Source: DATARR01 sp036376245 (GTDB lineage: Bacteria; Acidobacteriota; Thermoanaerobaculia; Multivoradales; UBA5704). From it: DNA of 64,000 nucleotides. Positions within the stretch are counted from its first letter, which is position 1. Every line of letters starts with the position of its first letter. The translations under genes and the position numbers were made by a program. The DNA lies in contig DASVAS010000101.1 of assembly GCA_036376245.1 (NCBI GenBank), forward strand, positions 62,001 through 126,000. The letters are read 5' to 3'. This document shows, piece by piece, positions 7,730 through 15,887 of this stretch. The notes below the pieces were generated by a model that had not been told where the DNA came from, made no database searches, and saw only the letters and a list, made by a program, of their open reading frames with translations.

Positions 7730-9289
7730 GTGAAGCAGGGATCGCTCACCGCCGTCGGCACCGGTTTCCTGGTCGCCGGACAGGTCACGCCTGAGACCAT
7801 CGCTTCGATGCGAGCGGCCGACGAGCTCTTCTTCCTGGTGTCCGAGCCGGCGACACGGCTCTGGCTGGAGAACCAGTTTCCATCGGTCCAATCCCTCCAC
7901 GACGTGTTCTGGGAAGGCCGTCCCAGGCAGGACGCCTATGACGAGATCGTGGAGCGGCTGCTCGCCTCCGTGCGGCGGGGGAGGAACGTATGCGCGGCCT
8001 TTTACGGCCACCCTGGCGTCTTCGTGCATTCCTCCCATGAGGCCATCCGGCGGGCGCGCGCCGAGGGGTTCGCGGCGCGCATGCTGCCCGGCGTCTCCGC
8101 GGAGGACTGCCTCTTCGCGGACCTGGAGGTCGATCCCGCGGCGGACGGCTGCCAGAGCTTCGAGGCCACGGACTTCCTGATCCGCGGCCGCGTCTTCGAC
8201 CCCCACAGCGCCCTGGTCCTGTGGCAGATGGGCGCCCTGGGCGTGACGACCTACCATCTCCACGAGCTCTGGAACGCCGCGGGCCTTGCCATCCTGGTCG
8301 CGGAGCTTTGCCGCGTCTACCCTCCGGACCATCCGGCGGTGATCTATGAAGCCACTCATTATCCGGTCTGCGCTCCGCTGATCCAGCGGACCACCATCGC
8401 CGGGATTCCCGGGTGCCAGGTGAACACCCACTCGACCCTCTGGGTGCCGCCGATCGGCCGGACGCCGGCGGCGCGGAGCCCGGAACCGGACAGCAAGAGG
8501 GATCGAGGCCGTCTCACGGTGGTCGGCACCGGGTACAACGTGGCGGGCCAGGTCACTCCGGAGACCCTTTCCTGCCTGAAGGGAGCGGAGCGGCTCTTCT
8601 ACCTGATGAGCGATCCGGCGACGACTTCCTGGCTCAAGGGTCTGAATCCCACCGCGGAGTCGCTTCACGATTGCTATCGCGTGGGCGAGCCGGGAATCGA
8701 GGCCTGCGGGCGGATGGTCGAGCGGATCCTGGCGGCGGTGCGCGAAGGCTCGGAGGTCTGCGCCGCCTTCTACGGTCACCCGGCCATCTACATCCCTCCG
8801 GGGCTGGAGAGCTTGCGCCGGGCGCGACAGGAAGGTTTTCCCGCTCGCATGCTGCCGGCGATCTCCTTCGAGGACTGCCTCTTCGCCGATCTCGGCGTCG
8901 ATCCGGGCGTGCACGGACGGGTGCTGTGCGAGGCCACGAGCTTCCTGGCGAGCCCGCGCGGTTTCGATTCCACGGCCGATCTGATCCTGATCCAGGTGGG
9001 GGCCATCGGCCTGGCCAATTTCCAGACGGGAGACTGGCCGAACCGGGAGGGCCTCCGCCGCCTCGCCGGCGCGCTCGGCGAGCGTTATCCTGAATCTCAC
9101 CGGGTCGCGCTATACCGGATCTCGCAACTGCCGATTTTCGAATCGAGTATCGATTGGGTCACCGTGGCCGAGCTGCCGGACGCTCCGCTCTCGGTCTTCT
9201 CGACCCTCTACGTCCCGCCTCTGCCGCGCCGCCCTGTGGACAAGGAGATGCTGGCCCGGCTGCGGGAGGCCGTCGGGTCATCGAGGTAG
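7730..9289 (+). CDS. Tandem-fused borosin-type peptide alpha-N-methyltransferase (TP-methylase fold)
   Basis: The protein has 519 residues from the GTG at 7730, just after the precursor 2 stop. An ATG at 7700 is in frame, but the GTG gives the family-typical MKQGSLTAVGTG N-terminus. It holds two homologous SAM-dependent tetrapyrrole-methylase-fold domains, residues ~3-245 and ~260-500. Domain 1 has AVGTG (8-12), FYGHPGVFV (91-99) and MLPGVSAEDCLFADL (118-132), hallmarks of borosin methyltransferases such as OphMA and SonM. Domain 2 repeats them as VVGTG, FYGHPAIYI and MLPAISFEDCLFADL. In domain 1, R66 and Y70 sit where the catalytic Arg/Tyr are expected; domain 2 has G322 and C326 there. It probably iteratively N-methylates the two upstream precursors. 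Known SonM and OphMA act as dimers, so a fused pseudo-dimer is plausible. Confidence 0.8.
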   Translation: MKQGSLTAVGTGFLVAGQVTPETIASMRAADELFFLVSEPATRLWLENQFPSVQSLHDVFWEGRPRQDAYDEIVERLLASVRRGRNVCAAFYGHPGVFVHSSHEAIRRARAEGFAARMLPGVSAEDCLFADLEVDPAADGCQSFEATDFLIRGRVFDPHSALVLWQMGALGVTTYHLHELWNAAGLAILVAELCRVYPPDHPAVIYEATHYPVCAPLIQRTTIAGIPGCQVNTHSTLWVPPIGRTPAARSPEPDSKRDRGRLTVVGTGYNVAGQVTPETLSCLKGAERLFYLMSDPATTSWLKGLNPTAESLHDCYRVGEPGIEACGRMVERILAAVREGSEVCAAFYGHPAIYIPPGLESLRRARQEGFPARMLPAISFEDCLFADLGVDPGVHGRVLCEATSFLASPRGFDSTADLILIQVGAIGLANFQTGDWPNREGLRRLAGALGERYPESHRVALYRISQLPIFESSIDWVTVAELPDAPLSVFSTLYVPPLPRRPVDKEMLARLREAVGSSR

Positions 9290-9291
9290 GA

Positions 9292-9311
9292 GCGCGCCGG
9301 TGCCGGCGCGC
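9292..9311. terminator. GC hairpin between convergent genes
   Basis: GCGCGCCGG (9292-9300) and CCGGCGCGC (9303-9311) form a 9-bp stem directly after the methyltransferase stop. It faces the convergent gene ending at 9329. No T tract. Confidence 0.4.
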
Positions 9312-9328
9312 CCCTGCGATCCCGCGAT

Positions 9329-9994
9329 CTACCAGTGGATCACATACATGTTGCTGGCGGACCAGCTATACCCGGTCGGGTAGGTCGATCCCACAAAGGC
9401 ATCGCCCGCGTCGCCATCCTCCCAGTGCTGTTCGCAGGGTTGCCCGGCCGTTTCGAAGCAGCCGCCGGAAAGCACGGGCTCCCAGTACCATTGGCGCAGC
9501 TCCAGATCATAGAAGCGCTGCGACACCGTATAGGAGACGTCGTTGTACGTCGCGGTGACCTCAAACCGGTAGACCGTGTTGGGTTGGAAGGTGAACGATT
9601 GGCACGTATTCGGGATGATCCCGGGTCCGTACTTGTTGGCCGTGAAGTTCTCGACCGCCACGCCGTTGCACCAGGCGTTGGTGGTCCCACTCAGATAGCC
9701 GAAGGCGATTCCCCGGCCCAGGGGAAAAGCCTGGTCAAAGGAGGGGCCGCGAAGGCCGATCCCCCAGTGGCCGTTGCCGTACGAGAGCGCGTTCCCCGTG
9801 TTGAGATCCAGGGTGACCCTCTGGGTCTGCGCAGAGGTTACGTTGGGATAGTTGATGGGCAGCCAATCGGCGCCGCTCGGGTTGACCCCTGTATAGGAGT
9901 ACGGACCGGCCGCCATGGCGGCTCCACTGGTGAGCAGGAATGCCATAAGGAGGATGACGGGAAGGGCGCACTGATGGATGGAGCGTTCTCTCAT
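9329..9994 (-). CDS. Secreted protein of unknown family
   Basis: The protein has 221 residues. A signal peptide (PVILLMAFLLTSGAAMA) is followed by a beta-rich, Trp/Tyr-rich domain (GPYSYTGVNPSGADWLPINYPNVT, GHWGIGLRGPSF, YRFEVTATYNDVSYTVS). Four Cys at the positions around WCNG, NTCQS, GGCFE and QPCEQ may form two disulfides. The all-beta pattern suggests a lectin- or concanavalin-like extracellular module, but this is only inference. AAAGGAA lies nine bases upstream of the start. It converges on the borosin operon. Confidence 0.65.
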   Translation of the reverse strand: MRERSIHQCALPVILLMAFLLTSGAAMAAGPYSYTGVNPSGADWLPINYPNVTSAQTQRVTLDLNTGNALSYGNGHWGIGLRGPSFDQAFPLGRGIAFGYLSGTTNAWCNGVAVENFTANKYGPGIIPNTCQSFTFQPNTVYRFEVTATYNDVSYTVSQRFYDLELRQWYWEPVLSGGCFETAGQPCEQHWEDGDAGDAFVGSTYPTGYSWSASNMYVIHW

Positions 9995-10234
9995 GCTGCT
10001 GTTCCTTTCACTGAGACCGTGTCAAGGTTGGGACCAGGAGGGTTTTCCCGGTCTTCGCGTTGTGCCGGCTCATGAGGCCGGATGATCCTGAACAACAGGC
10101 GGCCCCGAAGTATTTCAGCGCTTCAAGATAAAGTCGGACGCGCATGATGAGCCGCGAAGCGTCGGGCTCTATAATCCCGTTCACGGACACCGAAGTCCCT
10201 TCATGACCTGGGTACTGAAAAGGAGCGATGCGCG

Positions 10235-10663
10235 ATGAGAACAGCGGGATGGGTGCTCTTCCTGGCGATGCTGGGACCTGCCGCGGCGAGCGCGAAGGAC
10301 ACGGGCGTCATCTGCATCGCGCCCTTCGACGTGAAGCTCACGCCGGAAGGGTTTCCGGTCCCGGAGCCCAACATGTCGAAGACCACCTGGGGGCCCTCCA
10401 AAGACTCGAAGTTCACCTTCCGGGTCGACAAGAAACTGAAAGCGACGGTGGGGAAGGGGGAGATGGTCCTGATCAAAGACGTGCCCGCCGATCGCAAGGT
10501 CCTCGTGGAGATCCGCCTCGACGGCAAACCCTACGAGAGCTTCCGGCTCGATCTGCGCAAAGAGCCTGACCGGCGGGTCTGCCTATGGCTGTATGAAAAC
10601 TACTGGCATTGGGTCAATCTGGGATGGGACCCGAAGCTGGGCTGTAAATGCAAGGTGGAGTGA
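10235..10663 (+). CDS. Small secreted protein, unknown function
   Basis: The protein has 142 residues. A signal peptide (MRTAGWVLFLAMLGPAAASA) leads to a ~120-residue beta-rich domain containing FDVKLTPEGFPVPEP, KFTFRVDKKLKATV, VLVEIRLDGKPYESFRLDL and LWLYENYWHWVNLGWDP. The C-terminal CKCKVE and two other Cys (ICIAP, VCLWL) could be disulfide-bonded. AAAAGGAG stands ten bases before the ATG. The 240-bp gap upstream (9995-10234) shows no further gene. It ends 3 bp from the end of the convergent GH44 gene. I do not recognise the family. Confidence 0.65.
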   Translation: MRTAGWVLFLAMLGPAAASAKDTGVICIAPFDVKLTPEGFPVPEPNMSKTTWGPSKDSKFTFRVDKKLKATVGKGEMVLIKDVPADRKVLVEIRLDGKPYESFRLDLRKEPDRRVCLWLYENYWHWVNLGWDPKLGCKCKVE

Positions 10664-10666
10664 GCC

Positions 10667-12919
10667 TCAGAACCTCCACCTGGAAAGATCACCCGTCTCG
10701 AAGCCGTCCGAAAAGATCAGGTTCGGCGGCGCCGGGAGCTGCACGCGCGCCAGCGTCGCCGTGCGGCCGGGCAGGGTGGCGGTGAAGCCCGTCGCCGTGC
10801 TCGTCAGCGTGCCGGCGGCGGCGAGGCCGGCGTTGTCGAGACGCCAGAGATCCACGTTGCTGGTGACGCCGCCATTGACCGTTACGGTGACGTCGCGGGA
10901 CACCGTGTCCTTGTTGAACAGGAGCACGAAAAGAGCTCCATTCGAGGCGCGGACGGCATAGCTGGCCACTCCGTCCACGTCGCTGGAGACCGCCCGCACG
11001 GAGTCGCCGCTCACCTTGGAGCCCGCGCCGTCGTAGTTCTGATAGAGCCGGTACGCCTTTTCCGCCAGGCTGCCGGTCTCCGGCGCCACCCAGCGCAGCG
11101 CCATGTCGAGCCCCTCGCGGCCGAAGATCGCCAGCGCCTCGGCCTGCGCCAGCGCGCCGGAGAGGGTGTTGTCGCGGCCCCATTTGTATTCGGCCAGGGC
11201 GAGCTTCATCTCCGGGCAGTAGGTATCCCGCCAGGCGCGCATGCGCGGGATGAGCTGGACCACCTTGAGCTCCAGGTCGGAGATCCAGGATTCCGACTCC
11301 CAGGTGGGGTCGTAAAGCTCCTTGAGCGAACGCAGGCGCGCCGCCACGGTCTCTTCGTCGTCTTCCACCGACTGGCTGCCGGAGAGGCCGGTGACGCCGT
11401 CGCCCTGGGGATAGAAATGGATGTCGAGCCAGTCGACGGGCAGATCGCCGGCGGCCGGATGTCCGGCGGGAAGGCGGTTGGCGCAGGACTGCTGCATGTA
11501 CCACGCGGGCCACGGCAGGTCGCCGTGGGCGTCGCGGTCGGGACCATCGACGCAGTTGCCCAGCGCGGCGTCCTTGGCCGAAGTCCAGAAGTCGCACCAT
11601 CCCCAGGTCTCGGGGCCGAGGATCTCGGCGCCGGGATCGCGGCTCTTGATCTCCGTCGCCGCCGCCAGTCCCTTGGCCCAGACCTCGTCGTAGCCGGGTG
11701 GCGTGGGGTGGACGTCGCGATGCGTGCTGTTCCAGAGCATGGGCTCGTTGTCGAGGTTGTAGTAGCGCACGCCGTTGCTCGCCGCGGAGCCGAAGCGGGT
11801 CGCCAGGCGGCTGACGAAATCGCCGACGTGGGCGTCGAGGTCGACCGGCACGGAGGTGTCCGCCGGGTTGTTGCCGGTGATGTAGCGCAGGCCCGGCGAG
11901 CCGGGCACGGCGGGGCTGGCGGGATTGCAGCAGCGCACGCCGCCGGCGCAGAGGACGGAGTTCGACAAGGGATCGCAGATGCCGTTGCCGTTGTTCGAGC
12001 AGCCCGGCACGCCGGGGTTGTCGGCGCACTCGGTGCGGGTCTGCGGACCGTACAGGGTGGTGGAGAAGCCGGGCGCGCGGGCCGACGACTTGGCCACGCG
12101 GTTGATCGGCATCGTCATCACCACCTGGGCGCCGGCGGCGAGGGAGGCTTGCGTGAAGCTGTCGGCCGAGGCGCCGTTCGATCCCCCTTCGTGGATGTTG
12201 AGGAAGTAGTAGTCGAAAGCCCGGTTCGAGGTGTCGACGAGCCAGTTGTAGCGCGTGGTCGCGTTGCCGCCGCGGCGGTTGACGGTGTAGACGCCGGTGG
12301 CGAGCTGCGCCGCGTCGGCCCAGTTCACGCCGTAGATCAGGGGATTGACGGCGCGCCGGTCGAGGTTGGGGTCGACGGCGACGGAGACCGGGCCGCCGGG
12401 CGGCGGTCCGCCCGCGGCCTGGATCAATTCGAGGTCGTCCACGTAGGCGGCGGCCTGATTGCCGGCGGTGTTCGCCTGGAAGACGATGCCGTCGAAGGCG
12501 GCCGCGGTGACGCCGAGCTCGGCCCACGTCACGGTTCTCTGCGTCCAGGTGGCGGGGAGCGGCGTGAGGTCCTTGCTGCCGATTTCCGCGTCGTTGCGAT
12601 AGATCACGAGCCGCACGGCCTGGTTGCCGCCCGCGCCGTTGATCCAGAAGCGGACGCCCTCGAAGCCGGCGACGGCGGGGTCCGCGGCGCCGGGATTGCT
12701 GTGGAAGTAGATCCCCTGCCAGGCGTCCGGCTCCCAGGAGACCGCGTTGGGCGCGCTCTGGTGGACCGTGGTCTGCGCCAGGTTGTGGGCCGCCCAGCTC
12801 CAGTCCTGCCAGCCGTTGCGGAGGGCGTTGTCGTAGACGGTCAGCGTCGCCGCGCCGAGGGGCGCGCCGGCGCCGGCCGCGAGCAGGGCGAGCATGAAGC
12901 CGCGATGCAATTTGCGCAT
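10667..12919 (-). CDS. Secreted glycoside hydrolase family 44-like endoglucanase
   Basis: The protein has 750 residues from the ATG at 12919, with GGAG eight bases upstream. The signal peptide is MRKLHRGFMLALLAAGAGA. Residues ~20-170 look like a carbohydrate-binding beta-sandwich (TVYDNALRNGWQDWSWA ... VRFWINGAGG ... AYVDDLELIQ). The catalytic part has the GH44 landmark RRGGNATTRYNW, the acid/base region LDNEPMLWNSTH (Glu ~392) and the nucleophile region LALAEYKWG (Glu ~577). GH44 enzymes cleave beta-1,4-glucans and xyloglucan. A C-terminal beta domain and the tail IFSDGFETGDLSRW, a recurrent C-terminal motif in this type of genome, may be a sorting tag. Confidence 0.82.
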   Translation of the reverse strand: MRKLHRGFMLALLAAGAGAPLGAATLTVYDNALRNGWQDWSWAAHNLAQTTVHQSAPNAVSWEPDAWQGIYFHSNPGAADPAVAGFEGVRFWINGAGGNQAVRLVIYRNDAEIGSKDLTPLPATWTQRTVTWAELGVTAAAFDGIVFQANTAGNQAAAYVDDLELIQAAGGPPPGGPVSVAVDPNLDRRAVNPLIYGVNWADAAQLATGVYTVNRRGGNATTRYNWLVDTSNRAFDYYFLNIHEGGSNGASADSFTQASLAAGAQVVMTMPINRVAKSSARAPGFSTTLYGPQTRTECADNPGVPGCSNNGNGICDPLSNSVLCAGGVRCCNPASPAVPGSPGLRYITGNNPADTSVPVDLDAHVGDFVSRLATRFGSAASNGVRYYNLDNEPMLWNSTHRDVHPTPPGYDEVWAKGLAAATEIKSRDPGAEILGPETWGWCDFWTSAKDAALGNCVDGPDRDAHGDLPWPAWYMQQSCANRLPAGHPAAGDLPVDWLDIHFYPQGDGVTGLSGSQSVEDDEETVAARLRSLKELYDPTWESESWISDLELKVVQLIPRMRAWRDTYCPEMKLALAEYKWGRDNTLSGALAQAEALAIFGREGLDMALRWVAPETGSLAEKAYRLYQNYDGAGSKVSGDSVRAVSSDVDGVASYAVRASNGALFVLLFNKDTVSRDVTVTVNGGVTSNVDLWRLDNAGLAAAGTLTSTATGFTATLPGRTATLARVQLPAPPNLIFSDGFETGDLSRWRF

Positions 12920-12980
12920 TCTCGATTCTCCGCGGATGGCTGGGGCAGAGTCTGGCATAGAAACGTCACGGGTGCCACGG

Positions 12981-13150
12981 GGCCCTCACCTCCCGGCCTC
13001 CTCTCCCGACCCCTCCCTCCCACCCCACACCGGGAGAGGAGGAGAAGTTAGCCAAAAAGACGCTTCTTTATCCCCCTCTCTCCCGGTGTGGGGTGGGAGG
13101 GAGGGGTCGGGAGAGAGGGGGCAGGGGGAGTGAGGGCCGGGGTGAGGGCC
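12981..13150. repeat. GC-rich palindromic element, copy 1 (inverted pair)
   Basis: Arm 1 (about 12997-13042) contains CTCTCCCGACCCCTCCCTCC, then CACACCGGGAGAGG. Arm 2 (about 13076-13118) is its reverse complement, separated by an AT-richer loop. The ends GGGCCCTCAC and GTGAGGGCC extend the pairing. It lies in the gap between divergent genes starting at 12919 and 13180. Related copies are at 46881-47025 and 52719-52783. Confidence 0.8.
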
Positions 13151-13179
13151 TGCAACCACCCCTGGCCCCAACACGTAGA

Positions 13180-13773
13180 ATGAGCGTCATGGAACCTGCC
13201 GAGCAGGCCCAGGAGAACGCCGCTCCGGTCGAGGAAGCTCCCGCCGCCGTCCCGGAGCCCGAGCCCACGCCGCCTTCGATCGCCGACGGCGTCGAGCGGT
13301 CGCTGGACCCGCGCAGCGTCACGCTCGCCCGGCTGGGGGGCTGGATCTTCGCCGGCGTGGTTTTCCTGGTCGATTCCGGGGCGCTCGCCATCGTGCTGGC
13401 CCAGGAGGAAGTTCCGGTCTGGGTGAAGGCGCTGGTCGGCCTCGGCTGGGGGAGCGTGACCCTGGCGCTGTCCTGGGTGGCGCAGCGCTGGCCCCCGATC
13501 GAGCACCGCCACGCCTCCTACAAGGTCGACGGGCGGGGCATCGAGATCCGCAGGGGCGTGGTCTGGCGCAGCGTGGTCAACGTGCCGCGCTCGCGCGTGC
13601 AGCACACCGACGTTTCGCAAGGCCCTCTCGAGCGCCGCTTCGGGCTCGGCACGCTGGTGATCTATACGGCGGGCACCGATCACGCCCGGGTCAACCTGTC
13701 GGGGCTGGATCATGGCACGGCGCTGAAGATCCGCGATCATCTCCTGCCGGGAGAGGACGAAGATGCCGTCTGA
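13180..13773 (+). CDS. PH domain-containing membrane protein, YdbS-like
   Basis: The protein has 197 residues. The start at 13180 is preferred because upstream in-frame codons lie in the palindromic repeat. A variable Glu/Pro-rich N-terminus precedes two membrane helices (GGWIFAGVVFLVDSGALAIVL, WVKALVGLGWGSVTLALSWV). A bacterial PH (bPH_2, DUF304) domain follows: YKVDGRGIEIRRGVVWRSVVNVPRSRVQHTDV, GPLERRFGLGTLVIYTAG. It overlaps the next gene by 11 bp. This arrangement matches ydbS-ydbT pairs of Bacillus, which are membrane proteins implicated in resistance to bacteriocins and envelope stress. The function here is inferred from family and synteny. Confidence 0.8.
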   Translation: MSVMEPAEQAQENAAPVEEAPAAVPEPEPTPPSIADGVERSLDPRSVTLARLGGWIFAGVVFLVDSGALAIVLAQEEVPVWVKALVGLGWGSVTLALSWVAQRWPPIEHRHASYKVDGRGIEIRRGVVWRSVVNVPRSRVQHTDVSQGPLERRFGLGTLVIYTAGTDHARVNLSGLDHGTALKIRDHLLPGEDEDAV

Positions 13774-15289
13774 CCGGCGGCTTCACCCGCTGTCGATCCT
13801 CTTCGGTCTCGTCGCGCAGGTCCGCAATTTCCTGTTGCCCGGGTTTGTCGTCCTTTTCGCCGGTTCCCAGGGCTGGTGGGGGGACTGGCAGAGGTGGGCG
13901 ATGCTGCTGGTCATCCCCTACGCTTTCGTCGCGATCCTCCGGTACGTGACGTTCCGCTACCGTTACGAGGCGCACGAGATGGTGATCCGCACGGGGCTCC
14001 TCTTCCGCAACGAGCGGCACGTGCCCTACGCGCGCATCCAGAACCTCGATGCGGTGCAGAACGTCTTCCATCGCTTGCTGGGTGTGGTGGAAGTGCGCGT
14101 GCAGACCGGGGGCGGACAGGAGCCCGAGGCGAAGATGAGCGTCCTGCCGGTCGCCGAGTACGAGGAGATGCGGCGGCGGGTGTTCGAAGGCAAGGCGGGG
14201 GAGGAGGCGCCGGCCGACGCCGAGGCCCCGCCGGCCGCCGCGCCGGGCCGGACTCTGCTGCGCCTTTCCTTGCCCGAGCTGCTGCTCTGCGGCTTCATCG
14301 AGAACCGGGGCGTCGTGCTCATCGCCACAGGCTTCGGCCTGATCTGGGAGCTGGGCCTGGGGAACACCCTGATGGAGCGGATCTTCGGCGGGGAGGTCTC
14401 GGGACGCTCCATGATCCGCGATCTGTTCAGATCTCTGCTGGGCCAGACCGGTTTCCCTCTGGGCCGGATCGCTCTCACCCTCGCGGCGTTCGCGGGCCTG
14501 CTCCTGTTCATCCGGCTGATCTCCATGGTCTGGGCGTTTACGCGGTTGTACGGTTTCCGGATCACCCGCGCCGGCGAGGACCTGCGTACGGAATACGGCC
14601 TTCTCACCAGAGTCGTGGCCACGGTCCCCCTGCGCCGCATCCAGACGCTGACGATCCGGGAGGGGCCGCTCCACCAGTTGTTCCGCCGCGCTTCGGTCAA
14701 GGTACAGACGGCCGGAGGCGGCGGCGAAGGCGGAGAAGAGGACGCCGGCGCCAAGCAGCGCGAGTGGCTCGCTCCGATCATCCGTCAGGAAGCTCTGCCG
14801 GATTTCCTGCGCGAGGTGCTGCCGGAGGTGGAGCTCGCCGCGGTCTCCTGGCGGCCGGTGGAGCCGCGCGCCTTCCGCCGCGTGCTCAAACAGTCGGTCC
14901 TGATGTCCATCCTGTTCTCGCTGCCGTTCGTCGTGCCGTTGAAAGCGTGGGCCCTCGTCCCGCTCGCCGTCTTCCTCGTGTGGGGAACCATCAGCTCGCG
15001 CATCTACGTCAGGAATCTCGGCTGGGCGGTGACGGAGAGCGCGGTCCTCTTCCGCAGCGGCTGGATCTGGCGGCAGGTGAGCGTCGCGCGGTTCGCCAAG
15101 ATCCAGGCGGTGGCGATCCATGAGTCGCCTTTCGACCGCCGCTCCGCCATGGCGCGGGTGCGGGTGGACACGGCGGGCGCCGGGATGACGGCGCATCGCG
15201 TGGACATCCCTTATCTTGCCCGCGAGACCGCGCGCGATCTCTACAGCCTTCTGGCGAGACAGGCCGCCCACACCGCGTTCCGGTGGTGA
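13763..15289 (+). CDS. PH domain-containing membrane protein, YdbT-like
   Basis: The protein has 508 residues. It carries three bPH_2 modules: ~55-140 (YEAHEMVIRTGLLFRNERHVPYARIQNLDAVQNVFHRLLG), ~255-340 (YGLLTRVVATVPLRRIQTLTIREGPLHQLFRRA) and ~410-495 (WAVTESAVLFRSGWIWRQVSVARFAKIQAVAIHESPFDRR). These are separated by pairs of hydrophobic helices, for example NFLLPGFVVLFAG and VLMSILFSLPFVVPLKAWALVPLAVFLVWG. The length and triple-PH layout match YdbT. It is translationally coupled to the YdbS-like gene by an 11-bp overlap and probably forms a membrane complex with it. Confidence 0.82.
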   Translation: MPSDRRLHPLSILFGLVAQVRNFLLPGFVVLFAGSQGWWGDWQRWAMLLVIPYAFVAILRYVTFRYRYEAHEMVIRTGLLFRNERHVPYARIQNLDAVQNVFHRLLGVVEVRVQTGGGQEPEAKMSVLPVAEYEEMRRRVFEGKAGEEAPADAEAPPAAAPGRTLLRLSLPELLLCGFIENRGVVLIATGFGLIWELGLGNTLMERIFGGEVSGRSMIRDLFRSLLGQTGFPLGRIALTLAAFAGLLLFIRLISMVWAFTRLYGFRITRAGEDLRTEYGLLTRVVATVPLRRIQTLTIREGPLHQLFRRASVKVQTAGGGGEGGEEDAGAKQREWLAPIIRQEALPDFLREVLPEVELAAVSWRPVEPRAFRRVLKQSVLMSILFSLPFVVPLKAWALVPLAVFLVWGTISSRIYVRNLGWAVTESAVLFRSGWIWRQVSVARFAKIQAVAIHESPFDRRSAMARVRVDTAGAGMTAHRVDIPYLARETARDLYSLLARQAAHTAFRW

Positions 15290-15319
15290 CAGATGCGCCT
15301 GTTATAGGATAAAGAGACC

Positions 15320-15880
15320 ATGGATCTCCACCCCCAGCAACTCGCGGCGCTGGATTATCTCCGGCGCAAAGGCACCGAGGCGTCGGTATCCCAGCTCCAT
15401 GGACACGTGGCGAAAACCTTTCAGGACTTCGAAGCGTTCCTCGACACGGTCCCGCCCGATCGCCGCGCCGTGAAGCCTTCGCCGCGGGCATGGTCGCCTC
15501 ACGAGGTGATCGATCATCTTGTGGAGAGCCACCGGCCGGCCGCGGAGCAGCTCCGCGCGCTGGTGGCGGGAGAGCGCCCGGCGACGCCACCCATCGCGGC
15601 AAGCCTGCAATCCGAAAATCCTTTCGGACGTTCCTGGGAAGATCTCCTGGCCGAGCTGCGGGAGATCCACCGCTCGTATCTGGCCTTGATCGAAAAAGCC
15701 GAGGAAGCCGCCGGCGTCACGACGCCCGTGGTGATGGTGATCAAGATCGAAGGGCTCCCGGTCACCTGGGAGGCGGAGCTGGACTGGAAGGCCTACGCGC
15801 AGGCGTTCCGGGTGCACACGGTCGAGCACAGGATGCAGATCGAGAGGACGTTCGAAACCCATCCCCAGGCCCCTCCGTAG
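15320..15880 (+). CDS. DinB-like metal-binding four-helix protein
   Basis: The protein has 186 residues and is predicted nearly all-helical. Conserved DinB-superfamily features are WSPHEVIDHLVESH in the first part and FRVHTVEHRMQIE near the C-terminus, which supply the His residues of the usual metal site. DinB-like proteins are soluble four-helix bundles related to bacillithiol or mycothiol transferases; the substrate cannot be predicted. It starts 30 bp after the YdbT-like gene and ends 7 bp before the hydrolase, so it may be co-transcribed with both. Confidence 0.72.
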   Translation: MDLHPQQLAALDYLRRKGTEASVSQLHGHVAKTFQDFEAFLDTVPPDRRAVKPSPRAWSPHEVIDHLVESHRPAAEQLRALVAGERPATPPIAASLQSENPFGRSWEDLLAELREIHRSYLALIEKAEEAAGVTTPVVMVIKIEGLPVTWEAELDWKAYAQAFRVHTVEHRMQIERTFETHPQAPP

Positions 15881-15887
15881 TAGGGGC

